DNA of 64,000 nt from Roseateles saccharophilus (lineage in GTDB: Bacteria; Pseudomonadota; Gammaproteobacteria; Burkholderiales; Burkholderiaceae_C). Each line of letters starts with the position of its first letter. Within the stretch, counting starts at the first letter, position 1. The notes under the pieces were generated by a model, which was not told the DNA's origin, ran no database searches, and was given only the letters and a program-made list of their open reading frames with translations. Positions 17,855-27,550 of this stretch are shown here, piece after piece. The DNA is taken from contig NZ_SMBU01000017.1 of NCBI RefSeq assembly GCF_004342485.1, positions 1 through 64,000 of the forward strand, in the 5' to 3' direction. Both the position numbers and the translations under genes were made by a program.

Positions 17855-18381
17855 GGTTTGCGGCCACCCTCCTGCTCGCGCTGGCGCTGACGGGCTGCGC
17901 CCAACTGCGCCAGACGCCTCCCGCCGCCACCACCGAAGCGCGGCTGAGCGGCCGCATCAGCGTGACCGTGGCCGGCGACGTGCACAACCGCGGCACCGGC
18001 GGCGCAGCCAGCTTCGAGCTCTTCGGCGGCCCCGAGGCCGGCCGGCTGGAGCTGAGCGCGCCGCTGGGCGGCCTGGTCGCGCGCGCCAGCTGGCAGCCCG
18101 GCCTCGTGCTGCTGCAGACGCCCGACCAGGAGCGCCGCTTCGACGACCTCGACGCGCTGACCCGCGAGATGCTCGGCGAGGCCGTGCCGGTGGCCGCGCT
18201 GTTCGACTGGCTGCAGGCCCGGCCCTGGCCCGCGGCGCCGCACCGGAAGACGGCCGGCGGCTTCGAGCAGCTCGGCTGGCGCATCGAGCCGCGGCTGCCG
18301 GCCCTCGTGGCGACCCGCCTGTCTGAACCCACAGTGACGCTGCGCGCCAAACTGGACGGAGGCGATGAAGTCACTCCATGA
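17851..18381 (+). CDS. lolB: Outer-membrane lipoprotein insertase LolB
   Basis: 176 residues from TTG 17851, which overlaps the TPR stop. LolB receives lipoproteins from LolA and inserts them into the outer membrane; it is itself a lipoprotein. The signal peptide ends in lipobox LTGC near residues 16-19. The body shows the LolB-like pattern (LSGRISV, GRLELSAPLGG, DWLQARPWP). The 3' end overlaps ispE by 17 bases. Confidence 0.9.
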   Translation: MRFAATLLLALALTGCAQLRQTPPAATTEARLSGRISVTVAGDVHNRGTGGAASFELFGGPEAGRLELSAPLGGLVARASWQPGLVLLQTPDQERRFDDLDALTREMLGEAVPVAALFDWLQARPWPAAPHRKTAGGFEQLGWRIEPRLPALVATRLSEPTVTLRAKLDGGDEVTP

Positions 18382-19267
18382 CCTGGCCGCGCCGGCCAAG
18401 CTCAACCTCTTCCTGCATGTCGTCGGCAAGCGTGCCGACGGCTACCACCTGCTGCAGTCCGTCTTCGTGCTCATCGACTGGGCCGACACCCTGCACGTCG
18501 AGCGCCGCGGCGACGGCCGCCTGCAGCGCCACGACGTGCTCGGCGGCGATCTCCCCGCCGACGACCTCTGCCTGCGCGCCGCCCGGCTGCTGCAGCAGGA
18601 GGCCGGCTGCACGCTGGGCGCCGACATCCACCTCGAGAAGCGCCTGCCCGCCGGCGCCGGCATGGGCGGCGGCTCGTCGGACGCAGCGACCACGCTGCTG
18701 GCGCTGAACCGCCTGTGGGGCTGCGGGCTGCCGCAGGCGCGCCTGCTCGAACTCGGCCTGAAGCTGGGCGCCGACGTGCCCTTCTTCCTCGGCGGCGGCC
18801 CGGCCTTCGTCGAAGGCATCGGCGAGATCCTGCACCCGATCAGCCTGCCCGAGCAGCGCTTCGCCGTGCTCAAGGGGCCGGCCGGGCTCGCGACAAAAGA
18901 GATCTTTTCGAGCCCGCTCTTGGCAAGGTCCGAAAACTTGGCTATAGTCGCGGGCTTTCCCGCCCTGGCAGGAACTGCAGACGAGTTGATTACAGGCTTT
19001 GGTCGAAATGACCTCCAGCCTGCAGCCGAATCGATCAGCAGTGAAGTGCGAGACGCGTTGGCCCTGTTGTCGAAAGCATTCGCTGGATTCGACAAAGCCC
19101 GGATGACGGGCTCGGGTGCCGCCGTGTTCTCGGTACTCGCCGGAGATGGAAAAGATGGCAAGGACGACCAGTCCCTGGCGACATTGCTTCAGGCCCAGCC
19201 TGAAGGGTGGACCGGTCGAATCTGCCGCAGTCTGGCTCAACACCCGCTCGCGGGCTGGGCCGGCTGA
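18365..19267 (+). CDS. ispE: 4-diphosphocytidyl-2-C-methyl-D-erythritol kinase
   Basis: 300 residues. The fourth step of the MEP isoprenoid pathway: ATP-dependent phosphorylation of CDP-methylerythritol. The GHMP-kinase glycine-rich loop is PAGAGMGGGSSDAATTL (about 97-113). The N-terminus AAPAKLNLFLHV is typical. The 3' third contains a lower-GC patch compared with its neighbours (around 18890-19200). Confidence 0.95.
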   Translation: MKSLHDLAAPAKLNLFLHVVGKRADGYHLLQSVFVLIDWADTLHVERRGDGRLQRHDVLGGDLPADDLCLRAARLLQQEAGCTLGADIHLEKRLPAGAGMGGGSSDAATTLLALNRLWGCGLPQARLLELGLKLGADVPFFLGGGPAFVEGIGEILHPISLPEQRFAVLKGPAGLATKEIFSSPLLARSENLAIVAGFPALAGTADELITGFGRNDLQPAAESISSEVRDALALLSKAFAGFDKARMTGSGAAVFSVLAGDGKDGKDDQSLATLLQAQPEGWTGRICRSLAQHPLAGWAG

Positions 19268-19307
19268 AGAAAGTTGTAGGGTGCAGCAGCTTTGCTGTGT
19301 CCTGTGT

Positions 19308-19384
19308 AGGGGAGTCGCCAAGTTGGTCAAGGCATCGGATTTTGATTCCGACATGCGAGGGTTCGAGTCCTTCCTCCCCTGCCA
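19308..19384 (+). tRNA. tRNA-Gln (TTG anticodon)
   Basis: 77 bases with encoded CCA. The acceptor stem AGGGGAG/CTCCCCT is fully paired. The anticodon stem TCGGA/TCCGA encloses loop TTTTGAT, anticodon TTG. The ispE-tRNA-Gln-prs order is typical of betaproteobacteria. Confidence 0.97.
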
Positions 19385-19445
19385 AATTTCTGCTTTTCGC
19401 TGAACCGGCTCTGCTTCAGCGGGCCACTGACACCAGAGGCTCCCA

Positions 19446-20408
19446 GTGCTGCTCAATACGGTTCTCTTCACCGGCAACGCGAACCCGGTCCTTTCCCAGG
19501 AAATCGCCACCCATCTCGGCCTCGAGCTGGGCAAGGCCGTAGTCGGCCGCTTCTCCGACGGTGAGGTCACCGTCGAGGTGCAGCAGAACGTGCGCGCCCG
19601 CGACGTCTTCGTCGTGCAGCCCACCTGCGCTCCGACGAACGAGAACCTGATGGAGCTGCTGATCATGGTGGACGCGCTCAAGCGTGCCAGCGCCCGCCGC
19701 ATCACCGCCGTGATCCCCTACTTCGGCTATGCCCGCCAGGACCGCCGCCCGCGCTCCACCCGCGTGCCCATCTCGGCCAAGGTCGTCGCCAACCTGCTGG
19801 AAACCGTCGGCGTCGAGCGCGTGCTGACGATGGACCTGCACGCCGACCAGATCCAGGGCTTCTTCGACATCCCGGTCGACAACATCTACGCCTCGCCCGT
19901 GCTGCTGTCGGACCTGAAGAGCCGCAACTACAAGGATCTCGTCGTCGTGTCGCCCGACGTCGGCGGCGTCGTGCGCGCCCGCGCGCTGGCCAAGCAGCTG
20001 GGCTGCGACCTGGCCATCATCGACAAGCGCCGCCCGGCCGCCAATGTGTCCGAGGTGATGCATGTCATCGGCGAGATCGACGGCCGCAACTGCGTCATCA
20101 TGGACGACATGATCGACACCGCCGGCACCCTCGTGAAGGCGGCCGAGGTGCTGAAGGCGCGCGGCGCCAAGAGCGTCTTCGCCTACTGCACCCACCCCAT
20201 CCTGTCGGGCCCGGCCATCGAGCGCATCTCGGGCTCGGCGCTGGACGAGGTCGTCATCACCAACACCATCCCGCTGACCGACGCGGCCAAGGCCTGCAAG
20301 AAGATCCGCCAGCTGTCGGTGGCCTTCCTGTTCGCCGAGACCATCCGCCGCATTTCCGACGGCGAGTCGGTCACCTCCCTTTTCTCGGAGCAGAACAACA
20401 ATTTCTGA
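19446..20408 (+). CDS. prs: Ribose-phosphate pyrophosphokinase
   Basis: 320 residues, GTG start. Makes PRPP from ribose 5-phosphate and ATP for nucleotide, histidine and NAD synthesis. Conserved segments: FTGNANP at the N-terminus, YFGYARQDR (about 95-103), [11 protein letters not shown] (about 132-142) and the PRPP-binding [11 protein letters not shown] (about 220-230). The last 25 bases are repeated downstream of the stop. Confidence 0.97.
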   Translation: MLLNTVLFTGNANPVLSQEIATHLGLELGKAVVGRFSDGEVTVEVQQNVRARDVFVVQPTCAPTNENLMELLIMVDALKRASARRITAVIPYFGYARQDRRPRSTRVPISAKVVANLLETVGVERVLTMDLHADQIQGFFDIPVDNIYASPVLLSDLKSRNYKDLVVVSPDVGGVVRARALAKQLGCDLAIIDKRRPAANVSEVMHVIGEIDGRNCVIMDDMIDTAGTLVKAAEVLKARGAKSVFAYCTHPILSGPAIERISGSALDEVVITNTIPLTDAAKACKKIRQLSVAFLFAETIRRISDGESVTSLFSEQNNNF

Positions 20409-20478
20409 CCAGTCCGAGTAGGGTCCCTCCCGCATGCGGGGCCCTCCCAATCTCTCCGAGCAGAACAACAACTTCTGA
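20384..20478 (+). repeat. Direct duplication of the prs 3' tail
   Basis: The bases around the prs stop (TCGGAGCAGAACAACAATTT, ending about 20408) recur at about 20457-20478 with two or three changes (CCGAGCAGAACAACAACTTC), giving a second in-register-looking tail with its own TGA. Between them lies a hairpin-prone stretch (AGGGTCC...GGGGCCCT, about 20419-20447). Confidence 0.8.
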
Positions 20479-20558
20479 TCGGAATCCTCGGTCGTCGCAA
20501 GACGGCTTTTTCGCGCGGTGCCTGGTCGCGGGCGCCGTTTCTCTTTTGGAGATAAACC

Positions 20559-21182
20559 ATGAAGTTCGTCGCTTTTGAGCGCAAGCTGCAGGGGACCGGA
20601 GCGAGCCGCCGCCTGCGTGTGGCCGGCAAGGTGCCCGGTATCGTTTTCGGCGCCGGCGAGCCCGCCATGATCGAGCTCGATCACAACGCGCTGTTCCACG
20701 CCCTGAAGAAGGAAGCCTTCCACAGCTCGCTGCTGGACATGGAGCTGAACGGCACCACGACCCAGGTGCTGCTGCGTGACTTCCAGATGCACCCCTACAA
20801 GCCGCAAGTCCTGCACTGCGACTTCCAGCGCGTGGATGCCACGACCAAGATCACGAAGAAGGTGCCCCTGCACTTCGTCGGCGAAGAGACCTCGGTGGCC
20901 GTCAAGACCGACCACTGCACGGTCAACCACGTCGTCACCGAACTGCTGATCACCTGCCTGGCCCAGCAACTGCCCGAGTTCATCGAGGTGGACCTGTCCG
21001 GCCTGACCAAGGGTCATTCGCTGCACGTCAACGACATCAAGCTGCCGGAAGGCATCAAGGTCGTCACCCACGGCAAGCCCAACCCCGTCATCGCGACGCC
21101 GGTCGAGCCCGTGGCTGAGGAAATCGTCGTCGCCGCCGCTCCGGCCGCCGACGACAAGAAGGGCAAGAAGGGCAAGAAGTAA
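20559..21182 (+). CDS. rplY: 50S ribosomal protein L25, Ctc-type
   Basis: 207 residues. The long (general stress, Ctc/TL5) form of L25, binding 5S rRNA. The N-terminal L25 domain (about 1-95) is followed by the beta-rich C-terminal domain (about 100-185) and a Lys-rich tail. A strong GGAG lies just before the ATG. It belongs to the prs-rplY-pth order, but pth is displaced by 11 kb here. Confidence 0.96.
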   Translation: MKFVAFERKLQGTGASRRLRVAGKVPGIVFGAGEPAMIELDHNALFHALKKEAFHSSLLDMELNGTTTQVLLRDFQMHPYKPQVLHCDFQRVDATTKITKKVPLHFVGEETSVAVKTDHCTVNHVVTELLITCLAQQLPEFIEVDLSGLTKGHSLHVNDIKLPEGIKVVTHGKPNPVIATPVEPVAEEIVVAAAPAADDKKGKKGKK

Positions 21183-21211
21183 TTTCTTCTCGCCGGCTTC
21201 CAGCCAAAGCA

Positions 21212-21238
21212 AAGGGCTCCCCACGGGAGCCCTTTTTC
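21212..21238 (+). terminator. Rho-independent terminator of prs-rplY
   Basis: An 8-bp GC-rich stem (GGGCTCCC/GGGAGCCC, loop CAC) is followed by five T. It is also preceded by three A, and lies just beyond the stop of the convergent lipoprotein gene. Confidence 0.9.
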
Positions 21239-21253
21239 ATTGCGGAAGCATTC

Positions 21254-22936
21254 TCAGAAATCGCAATGGTCGTCGCCAGCGCGCGGCGGTCCCAGGTCCA
21301 CGACGAAGTCGCTCATCGTCGGCCCGGTGTGGCCGGCCGGCACCGCCACGACGAGTTGGCCGTTCACGAAGCTGCCGCGCACGAGCACCAGGTCACCCGC
21401 CACGACCGTGGTCGTCTTGGTGGCCAGCCGCCAGTCATCGTCGTCCGACAGGCTGGCGAAGGTCGCCGGATCCGCCGAGACGGCGATGCCATGCACGGAG
21501 AACGTCGTCGGCGCGGTCGCGCCCGTGCCCGTCACCGGCGCCGGGGTCGCGTCGACGATGCCCTGCAGCCCGGCGCGGGTCGATGCCGGCATCAGGCGCA
21601 GGTTGGTCGCGGTGAGCATCCCGCTGGCGTCGGCCGCCGCGCTGACGACCAGGTGCTTGCTGGAGGCCGCCGACAGCACGCTCTGGAAGGTCGTGATGTT
21701 GAAGTTCGTCGTCCAGCTCGTGCGGTCTGAAAGCCGCGTCGATGCGTCGACGGTGATGCTCTGCCCCATCAGGGTGACGACCCAGGTGTTCGCGCTCGTG
21801 CCGGCTGCGACGGCGCTGTAGTCGCCCTCCAGTGTCAGCGAGCGGCTGATGGCCGCATGCAGCAGCTTGATCGCGCTGGCCGTGATGGCGCCGCCGGTCG
21901 CGACGGTGCCCGTCACGCGCACGTCGTCGCCCACCACCGGCCGGTCGGCGGCCGCCAGCGCGGCGCCGTCGACGCTGATGCCGCGCAGCACGAAGCTGGT
22001 GCCGCTGGTGCTCGACACACGGCCCTGCACCTCGACCGTCGCGCCGACCGTCTCGACCGGCAGGCGGCTGCGCAGGGCGGCCGTGCTGGCGCTGAAGCTC
22101 GTCGCCGGCAGCGCGGGCGCCGTGGCGGAGTACACGGACACGACCTGACCGGTGCTGAAGGCCGTGGCGCAGCTCGTCTTGCCGTCCGCACCCCAGCAGG
22201 TCGCCTGGGCCAGGCTCACGGCGAGGCTGCCGATCGTGACGCTGTTCGTGCCGGTCGACAGCACGCTGCCCTCGGCCTTGAAGGCGGCCGGGCGGGACGT
22301 GCCGGTCGGCGCGTCGCCCACGGACACCAGCGTCGCGACGATGTTGGCGCCGCCGCTGCCGGCGGAGAACAGGAAGCCGTGCACCGTCACATAGCTGCCC
22401 GGGACGGCGGCGGCGCTCGTCACGCTCAGGCCGGACAGGCCGGACACCGGCGTGCAGGGCGAGGTCGTCGCCGTCACGCAGGCGCGGCGGTCGGAGAAGT
22501 TGGTGGCCGAAGTGAGCTGCACCGTCTGGCCCATCACGGTCAGCGTGCTGGCCGTGGAGGTGGCCGCGTCCACATAGCCGCGGGCCAGCGGGTGCAGGCG
22601 GATCTCGGCGGCCTGCGGCGCGGCGGCGTCGAGCGCGGTGGCCGACATCGGCTTCACGTCCACGCTCATGCCCACCTCGAGGGCCGAAGCGTCGGCCAGC
22701 GTTTCACCGGTGTCGTTGTCGACGAGCTTGGCGCCCTGGGTCGAGAACTCGTGGCCGTTGACGAAGACGCTGCCGAAGGCGGTGATCTCGCCGGACGAGG
22801 CCGACAGCGTCGAAGCCGCCGGGCCGTTGGAGCTGCTGGGCGTCGCGGGTGCGGCCGAGCCGCCTCCGCCGCCGCAGGATGCCAGCCAGAAGGCGCAGGC
22901 CAGCGATGCCGCCAGCACAGGGATGATTCGTCTCAT
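21254..22936 (-). CDS. DUF5666-type lipoprotein
   Basis: 560 residues from ATG 22936, which has GAGGAG upstream; the frame is open much further but would run into the neighbouring efflux gene. A signal peptide with lipobox LASC (about 18-21) and a Gly-rich stretch directly after it indicate an anchored, exposed lipoprotein. The rest is beta-rich with repeated units of DUF5666 type (for example ITAFGSVFVNG near 50 and VEVQGRVSS later). Function unknown. It lies downstream of the efflux operon on the same strand, 113 bases after the outer-membrane-factor gene. Confidence 0.75.
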   Translation of the reverse strand: MRRIIPVLAASLACAFWLASCGGGGGSAAPATPSSSNGPAASTLSASSGEITAFGSVFVNGHEFSTQGAKLVDNDTGETLADASALEVGMSVDVKPMSATALDAAAPQAAEIRLHPLARGYVDAATSTASTLTVMGQTVQLTSATNFSDRRACVTATTSPCTPVSGLSGLSVTSAAAVPGSYVTVHGFLFSAGSGGANIVATLVSVGDAPTGTSRPAAFKAEGSVLSTGTNSVTIGSLAVSLAQATCWGADGKTSCATAFSTGQVVSVYSATAPALPATSFSASTAALRSRLPVETVGATVEVQGRVSSTSGTSFVLRGISVDGAALAAADRPVVGDDVRVTGTVATGGAITASAIKLLHAAISRSLTLEGDYSAVAAGTSANTWVVTLMGQSITVDASTRLSDRTSWTTNFNITTFQSVLSAASSKHLVVSAAADASGMLTATNLRLMPASTRAGLQGIVDATPAPVTGTGATAPTTFSVHGIAVSADPATFASLSDDDDWRLATKTTTVVAGDLVLVRGSFVNGQLVVAVPAGHTGPTMSDFVVDLGPPRAGDDHCDF

Positions 22937-23049
22937 TTGCTGCTCCTCGCGACGTTGGAGGCCCACGGCCCGCCGAGAAGCGGCAGCTTGCACCGGCCGG
23001 TTTGCCGGTGAGTATCCGAAATGTGTCGAAGCGAAACCTTTGCTGTCGG

Positions 23050-24432
23050 CTATTGCGGCAGCCTCCCGCCCAGGCTCTTCAGCAGCAGGTTGGCCGCCGC
23101 GAGCTGGCGGTTGCGCGAGGTCAGCAGCCCGCCCTCGGCCGACAGCGCGGCCGTCTGGGCGGCGCTGACATTGAGATAGCTGACCGTGCCGGCGCGGTAC
23201 TGTGCCAGCACGAGGTCGAGATTGCGCTCGGCGGCCTCGAAGGCGTCGCGCTGCAGCGCGAGTTCGGCGCCGGACTCGGCCAGCTGCACCAGGTTGTCCT
23301 CGACCTCCTGGAAGGCCGTCAGCACGGCCTGGCGGTAGTTGGCCGTCGCGACGTCGGCCGAGGCGCGCGCCTGGTCGCTCGCCAGGCGACGCTGGCCGCC
23401 GTCGAACAGCGGCGCTGTCACCGCCGCACCGAGCGACCAGACCAAGTTGGGCGCCGACACCAGATGCGACCAGGACGCGCCGCGGTAACCGCCGCTGGCC
23501 GACAGGTCCACCGCCGGGAAGAAAGCGGCGTCGGCCACGCCGATCTGCGCATAGGCCGCCACCTGGCGGGCGCGCGCCGCAGCCAGGTCCGGCCGCTGGG
23601 CCAGCAGCGTGGACGGCACCAAGGCCGGCACGGGCGGCAGCTCGGGCACGTGGGCACTCGGCAGCAGCTCGAACTGCCCCGGCAGCTTGCCCACCAGCGT
23701 TGCGAGCGCATGCTCCAGCTGCGAGCGCTGCGTGCGCATCTCGCTGAGCTGGGCCTGGGCGCTGCGCAGCTGGGTGCGGGCCTGCAGCACGTCGGTCTGA
23801 GCGACGACGCCGCTGGCATAGCGGGTCTGGGTCAGCTCCAGCACCCTCTGGTCGGCCGCGACCGTGCGCTCCAGCAGCGCCTGCTGGGCCTCGGCGGTGC
23901 GCATCGCGAGATAGGTCTGGGTCAGCGTGGCCTGGGCGGACAGGCGCAGTGCGGCCAGGTCGGCCTGGCTGGCGCGGTAGTTGGCACCGGCCACCTTGAC
24001 GGCCTCGGACAGCCTGCCCCAGAGGTCGATCTCCCAGGCCGCGTTGGCGGTCAGCGAGTCGCTGTTCGACACCGTACGCTTGCCGGCGCTCTCGCTGGCC
24101 GAGCGCGTCGTGCCGCCGCCCAGGGACAGCGTCGGCCAGATCGCCGCGCCGCTGGCCGTCAGCACGGCCCGTGCGGAAGCCACCTGGGCCAGGCTGGCCG
24201 CGAGGTTCTGGTTGCCGACGACGAGATCGGCCTGCAGGCCGTCGAGCACGGGATCCTTGAACATCGTCCACCAGGCCTCGGGCACGGCCGCGTCGGCCGG
24301 CACGCGCTGCCATTCGGCCGAGCCCTTGAAGGAGGCAGGCGGCACCGGTTCGGCCGGCGGCTGCTGGGCGGTCACGGCGCAGCCGGCCAGCAGCACGGCC
24401 AGGGTCAGGGGAGCAAAGGCAGTCTTCAGCAT
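23050..24432 (-). CDS. Outer-membrane efflux factor (NodT/OprM family lipoprotein)
   Basis: 460 residues. The TolC-like channel of a tripartite pump. Signal peptide with lipobox LAGC (about 15-18), then two repeated outer-membrane-efflux units, with typical segments AWEIDLWGRL (about 131-140) and FPAVDLSASGGY (about 310-321). It starts 4 bases after the MdtC-type pump gene, so it is the last partner of that operon. Confidence 0.93.
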   Translation of the reverse strand: MLKTAFAPLTLAVLLAGCAVTAQQPPAEPVPPASFKGSAEWQRVPADAAVPEAWWTMFKDPVLDGLQADLVVGNQNLAASLAQVASARAVLTASGAAIWPTLSLGGGTTRSASESAGKRTVSNSDSLTANAAWEIDLWGRLSEAVKVAGANYRASQADLAALRLSAQATLTQTYLAMRTAEAQQALLERTVAADQRVLELTQTRYASGVVAQTDVLQARTQLRSAQAQLSEMRTQRSQLEHALATLVGKLPGQFELLPSAHVPELPPVPALVPSTLLAQRPDLAAARARQVAAYAQIGVADAAFFPAVDLSASGGYRGASWSHLVSAPNLVWSLGAAVTAPLFDGGQRRLASDQARASADVATANYRQAVLTAFQEVEDNLVQLAESGAELALQRDAFEAAERNLDLVLAQYRAGTVSYLNVSAAQTAALSAEGGLLTSRNRQLAAANLLLKSLGGRLPQ

Positions 24433-24436
24433 GGCT

Positions 24437-27400
24437 TCAGTTCGCGGGCTGGAGGTTGGGCACGGCCACCGGCGCGGCCATGCGGCGCTTGCGGCTGAGC
24501 CTGTCCATGCAGCAGAACACGACGGGCGTGGTGTAGAGGGTCAGCAGCTGGCTCAGCAGCAGGCCACCGACGATGGAGATGCCCAGCGGCACGCGCAGCT
24601 CGGCGCCTTCGCCATGGCCCAGGGCCAGCGGCACGGCACCGAAGACGGCGGCCACCGTCGTCATCAGGATGGGGCGCAGCCGCAGCAAGGCCGCGCGGTA
24701 GATGGCCGGGCCGGCCGTCAGCCAGCTGCCGCGGGCCTCGGCCGCGTGGCGGGCCGACAGCGCGAAGTCCAGCATCATGATGGCGTTCTTCTTCACGATG
24801 CCGATCAGCAGGATGACGCCGATCAGCGCAATGATGGAGAAGTCGGTCTTGAAGGCCATCAGCGCCAGCAGCGCGCCGACGCCGGCCGAGGGCAGCGTCG
24901 ACAGGATGGTGATCGGGTGGATCAGGCTCTCGTAGAGCATGCCCAGCACCAGATAGATGGTCACGATGGCCGCGAGGATCAGCAGCGGCTGGGACTTCAG
25001 CGAGCTCTGGAAGGCCTGGGCCGTGCCCTGGAAGCTGCCGCGCAGCGACACCGGCGCGCCGCTGCGGGCCACCGCGTCGTTGACCGCGGCCACCGCGTCC
25101 GACAGCGCCACATTGGGCGCCAGGTTGAAGCTGATGGTGCTGGCCGGCGTGCCGCTCTGGTGGTTGACAGCCAGCGGCGTGCCGGTGGTCTCCACGCGCG
25201 CCACCGCCGACAGCGGCACCTGCTGGCCGCCGCTGCTGGTCAGCATCAGCCGGTCCAGGGTCTGCGGGTTCTGGAGCCACGGCGGCGCCAGCTCCATGAC
25301 GACGCGGTACTGGTTCAGCGGGTTGTAGATGACGCCGACCTGGCGCTGGCCGAAGGCGTCGTTGAGCACGCTGTCCAGGCCGTTCATCGTCAGCCCGAGG
25401 CGGGCGAGCGCGTCGCGGTCCACGACCAGCGAGGTCTGCAGGCCCTTGTCCTGCTGGTCGGTGTTGACGTCGGTGATCTGGGGCACGTCGGTCAGCGCGC
25501 GGCGGATGCGCGGCTCCCAGCTGCGCAGGTCCTCGAGGTCGTCGGCCTGCAGCGTGTACTGCCAGGAGGCGTTGGACTGGCGGCCGCCGATGCGGATGTC
25601 CTGCACCGGCGCGAGGAAGAGGTTGGCCCCGGGCACCTTGGCCAGCTTGCCGCGCAGCCGGTTCATCACGTCGTCCACGCTCTCCTTGCGCTGGTCGCGG
25701 CCTTTCAGCGCGATGAACATATTGGCGCTGTTGCGCTGGCCACCGCCGGTGAAGCCCATCACATTGGCCACGGCCGGGTCGTTGCGCACGATGTCGTGGA
25801 AGACGCGCAGCTTCTGCTGCATGGACTGGAAGGAGCTGGCCTGGTCGGCCTGCACGCCGCCGAACATCAGCCCCGTGTCCTGCTGCGGGAAGAAACCCTT
25901 GGGCACGCTGATGTAGAGCGACACGTTCAGCGCGATGACGCCCGCCAGCGCCAGCAGCGCCAGCGGCTGGTGGCGCAGCGTCCAGCGCAGCGAGCGCCGG
26001 TAGCCGCGCAGCAGCCCGCGCTGCCAGGCCGCCAGCACGCGGCCGACGCGGCCGGGCCTGCGCGCCTCGGCATGCGGGCGCAGCAGCGTCGCGGCCATCA
26101 TCGGCGTCGTGCTCAGCGACACGACCATGGACACGAGGATGGCCACCGACAGCACGACGGCGAACTCGCGGAACAGCCGCCCGACGATGCCGCCCATCGC
26201 AAGGATGGGGATGAAGACGGCGATCAGGCTGATCGAGATCGAGACGACCGTGAAACCGATCTCGCGCGCGCCCTTGAGCGCCGCCTCGCGCGGCGTCAGG
26301 CCACGCTCGATGTGGCGGGAGATGTTCTCGAGCACGACGATGGCGTCGTCGACGACGAAGCCGGTCGCCACCGTCATCGCCATCAGCGACAGGTTGTCGA
26401 TGCTGTAACCCAGCAGATACATGAAGCCGCAGGTGCCGGCCAGCGACACCGGCACGGCCACCGCCGGCAGTAGCGCCGCGCGGAATCGCCGCAGGAAGAT
26501 GAAGACGACGACAACGACCAGGCCGAAGGCGATGGCCAGCGTGCGCTGCACCTCGTGGATGCTGCCGCGGATCGTCGTCGTGCGGTCCATCACGACGTCG
26601 ACGTTGATGGCCGGCGAGATCGACGCGCGCAGCTGCGGCAGCAGGCCGCGCACGGTGTCGACGGTCTTGATGATGTTGGCGCCCGGGGCCTTGTTCAGGA
26701 TCAGCAGCACGGCGGACTTGCCGTTGGCCAGGCCGTCGTTGCGCACGTCTTGCACGCTGTCGAGGATGTCGGCCACGTCGCCCAGGCGCACGGCGGCGCC
26801 GTTGCGGTAGCTCAGCACCAGGGGGGCGTAGTCGCTGGCGCGGCGGGCCTGGTCGTTGGCGGCGATCTGCCAGTAGCGGTCCGCAGTCTCCAGCGCGCCC
26901 TTGGGCCGGTTGGCATTGGTGCCGACGACGGCCGCCCTCACCTGCTCCAGCGCGATGCCCTGGGAGGACAGCTTGTTCGGGTCCAGCTCGATGCGCACGG
27001 CCGGCAATGCGCCGCCGCCGACATTGACCTGGCCCACGCCGTCCACCTGCGACAGGCGCTGCGCGAGCACGGTGGAGGCGGCGTCGTACATCTGGCCGCG
27101 CGTCAGCGTGTCCGACGTCAGGGCCACGATCATGATGGGCGCGTCGGCCGGGTTGACCTTGCGGTAGGTCGGGTTGCTGGGCATGCCGGTGGGCAGCAGC
27201 GCCCGCGCCGCGTTGATGCCGGCCTGCACGTCGCGCGCGGCGCCGTCGATGTCACGGCTGAGGTCGAACTGCAGCGTGACGCGCGTGCTGCCCAGCGACG
27301 AGGACGAGGTGATCTCGTTCACGCCGGCAATGGTGCCGAGCGTGCGCTCCAGCGGCGTGGCCACCGTGGCGGCCATCGTGTCGGGGCTGGCGCCGGGCAG

Positions 27401-27550
27401 CAAGGCCTGCACGGAGATGGTCGGGAACTCGACCTGGGGCAGCGGCGCGATCGGCAGCAGCAGATAGGACAGCGCGCCGGCCAGCGCCAGGCCGCAGGTA
27501 ATCAGCGCCGTGCCGACCGGGCGCTCGATGAAGACGCGCGACAGGTTCAC
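24437..27550 (-). CDS. mdtC: RND multidrug efflux permease, MdtC-like
   Basis: 1037 residues, GTG start overlapping the preceding stop (GTGA). An inner-membrane proton-driven pump subunit with 12 helices and two large periplasmic loops. The N-terminus [19 protein letters not shown] and LPQVEFPTI fit the MdtC/MuxC branch. The proton-relay helix contains [12 protein letters not shown] (about 404-415). The pair with an MdtB-like gene suggests a mixed B2C trimer as in E. coli MdtBC. Confidence 0.92.
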   Translation of the reverse strand: MNLSRVFIERPVGTALITCGLALAGALSYLLLPIAPLPQVEFPTISVQALLPGASPDTMAATVATPLERTLGTIAGVNEITSSSSLGSTRVTLQFDLSRDIDGAARDVQAGINAARALLPTGMPSNPTYRKVNPADAPIMIVALTSDTLTRGQMYDAASTVLAQRLSQVDGVGQVNVGGGALPAVRIELDPNKLSSQGIALEQVRAAVVGTNANRPKGALETADRYWQIAANDQARRASDYAPLVLSYRNGAAVRLGDVADILDSVQDVRNDGLANGKSAVLLILNKAPGANIIKTVDTVRGLLPQLRASISPAINVDVVMDRTTTIRGSIHEVQRTLAIAFGLVVVVVFIFLRRFRAALLPAVAVPVSLAGTCGFMYLLGYSIDNLSLMAMTVATGFVVDDAIVVLENISRHIERGLTPREAALKGAREIGFTVVSISISLIAVFIPILAMGGIVGRLFREFAVVLSVAILVSMVVSLSTTPMMAATLLRPHAEARRPGRVGRVLAAWQRGLLRGYRRSLRWTLRHQPLALLALAGVIALNVSLYISVPKGFFPQQDTGLMFGGVQADQASSFQSMQQKLRVFHDIVRNDPAVANVMGFTGGGQRNSANMFIALKGRDQRKESVDDVMNRLRGKLAKVPGANLFLAPVQDIRIGGRQSNASWQYTLQADDLEDLRSWEPRIRRALTDVPQITDVNTDQQDKGLQTSLVVDRDALARLGLTMNGLDSVLNDAFGQRQVGVIYNPLNQYRVVMELAPPWLQNPQTLDRLMLTSSGGQQVPLSAVARVETTGTPLAVNHQSGTPASTISFNLAPNVALSDAVAAVNDAVARSGAPVSLRGSFQGTAQAFQSSLKSQPLLILAAIVTIYLVLGMLYESLIHPITILSTLPSAGVGALLALMAFKTDFSIIALIGVILLIGIVKKNAIMMLDFALSARHAAEARGSWLTAGPAIYRAALLRLRPILMTTVAAVFGAVPLALGHGEGAELRVPLGISIVGGLLLSQLLTLYTTPVVFCCMDRLSRKRRMAAPVAVPNLQPAN

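Noticed and set aside
18890..19200. Frameshift or foreign segment in the ispE 3' third, suggested by lower GC
   Set aside because: The frame stays open, length is normal and the C-terminal GHMP features (MTGSGAAVF) are intact.
22937..24313. Extension of the lipoprotein gene into the efflux-channel gene
   Set aside because: It overlaps a well supported gene on the same strand in a different frame, and ATG 22936 has a ribosome site and a lipoprotein signal peptide.
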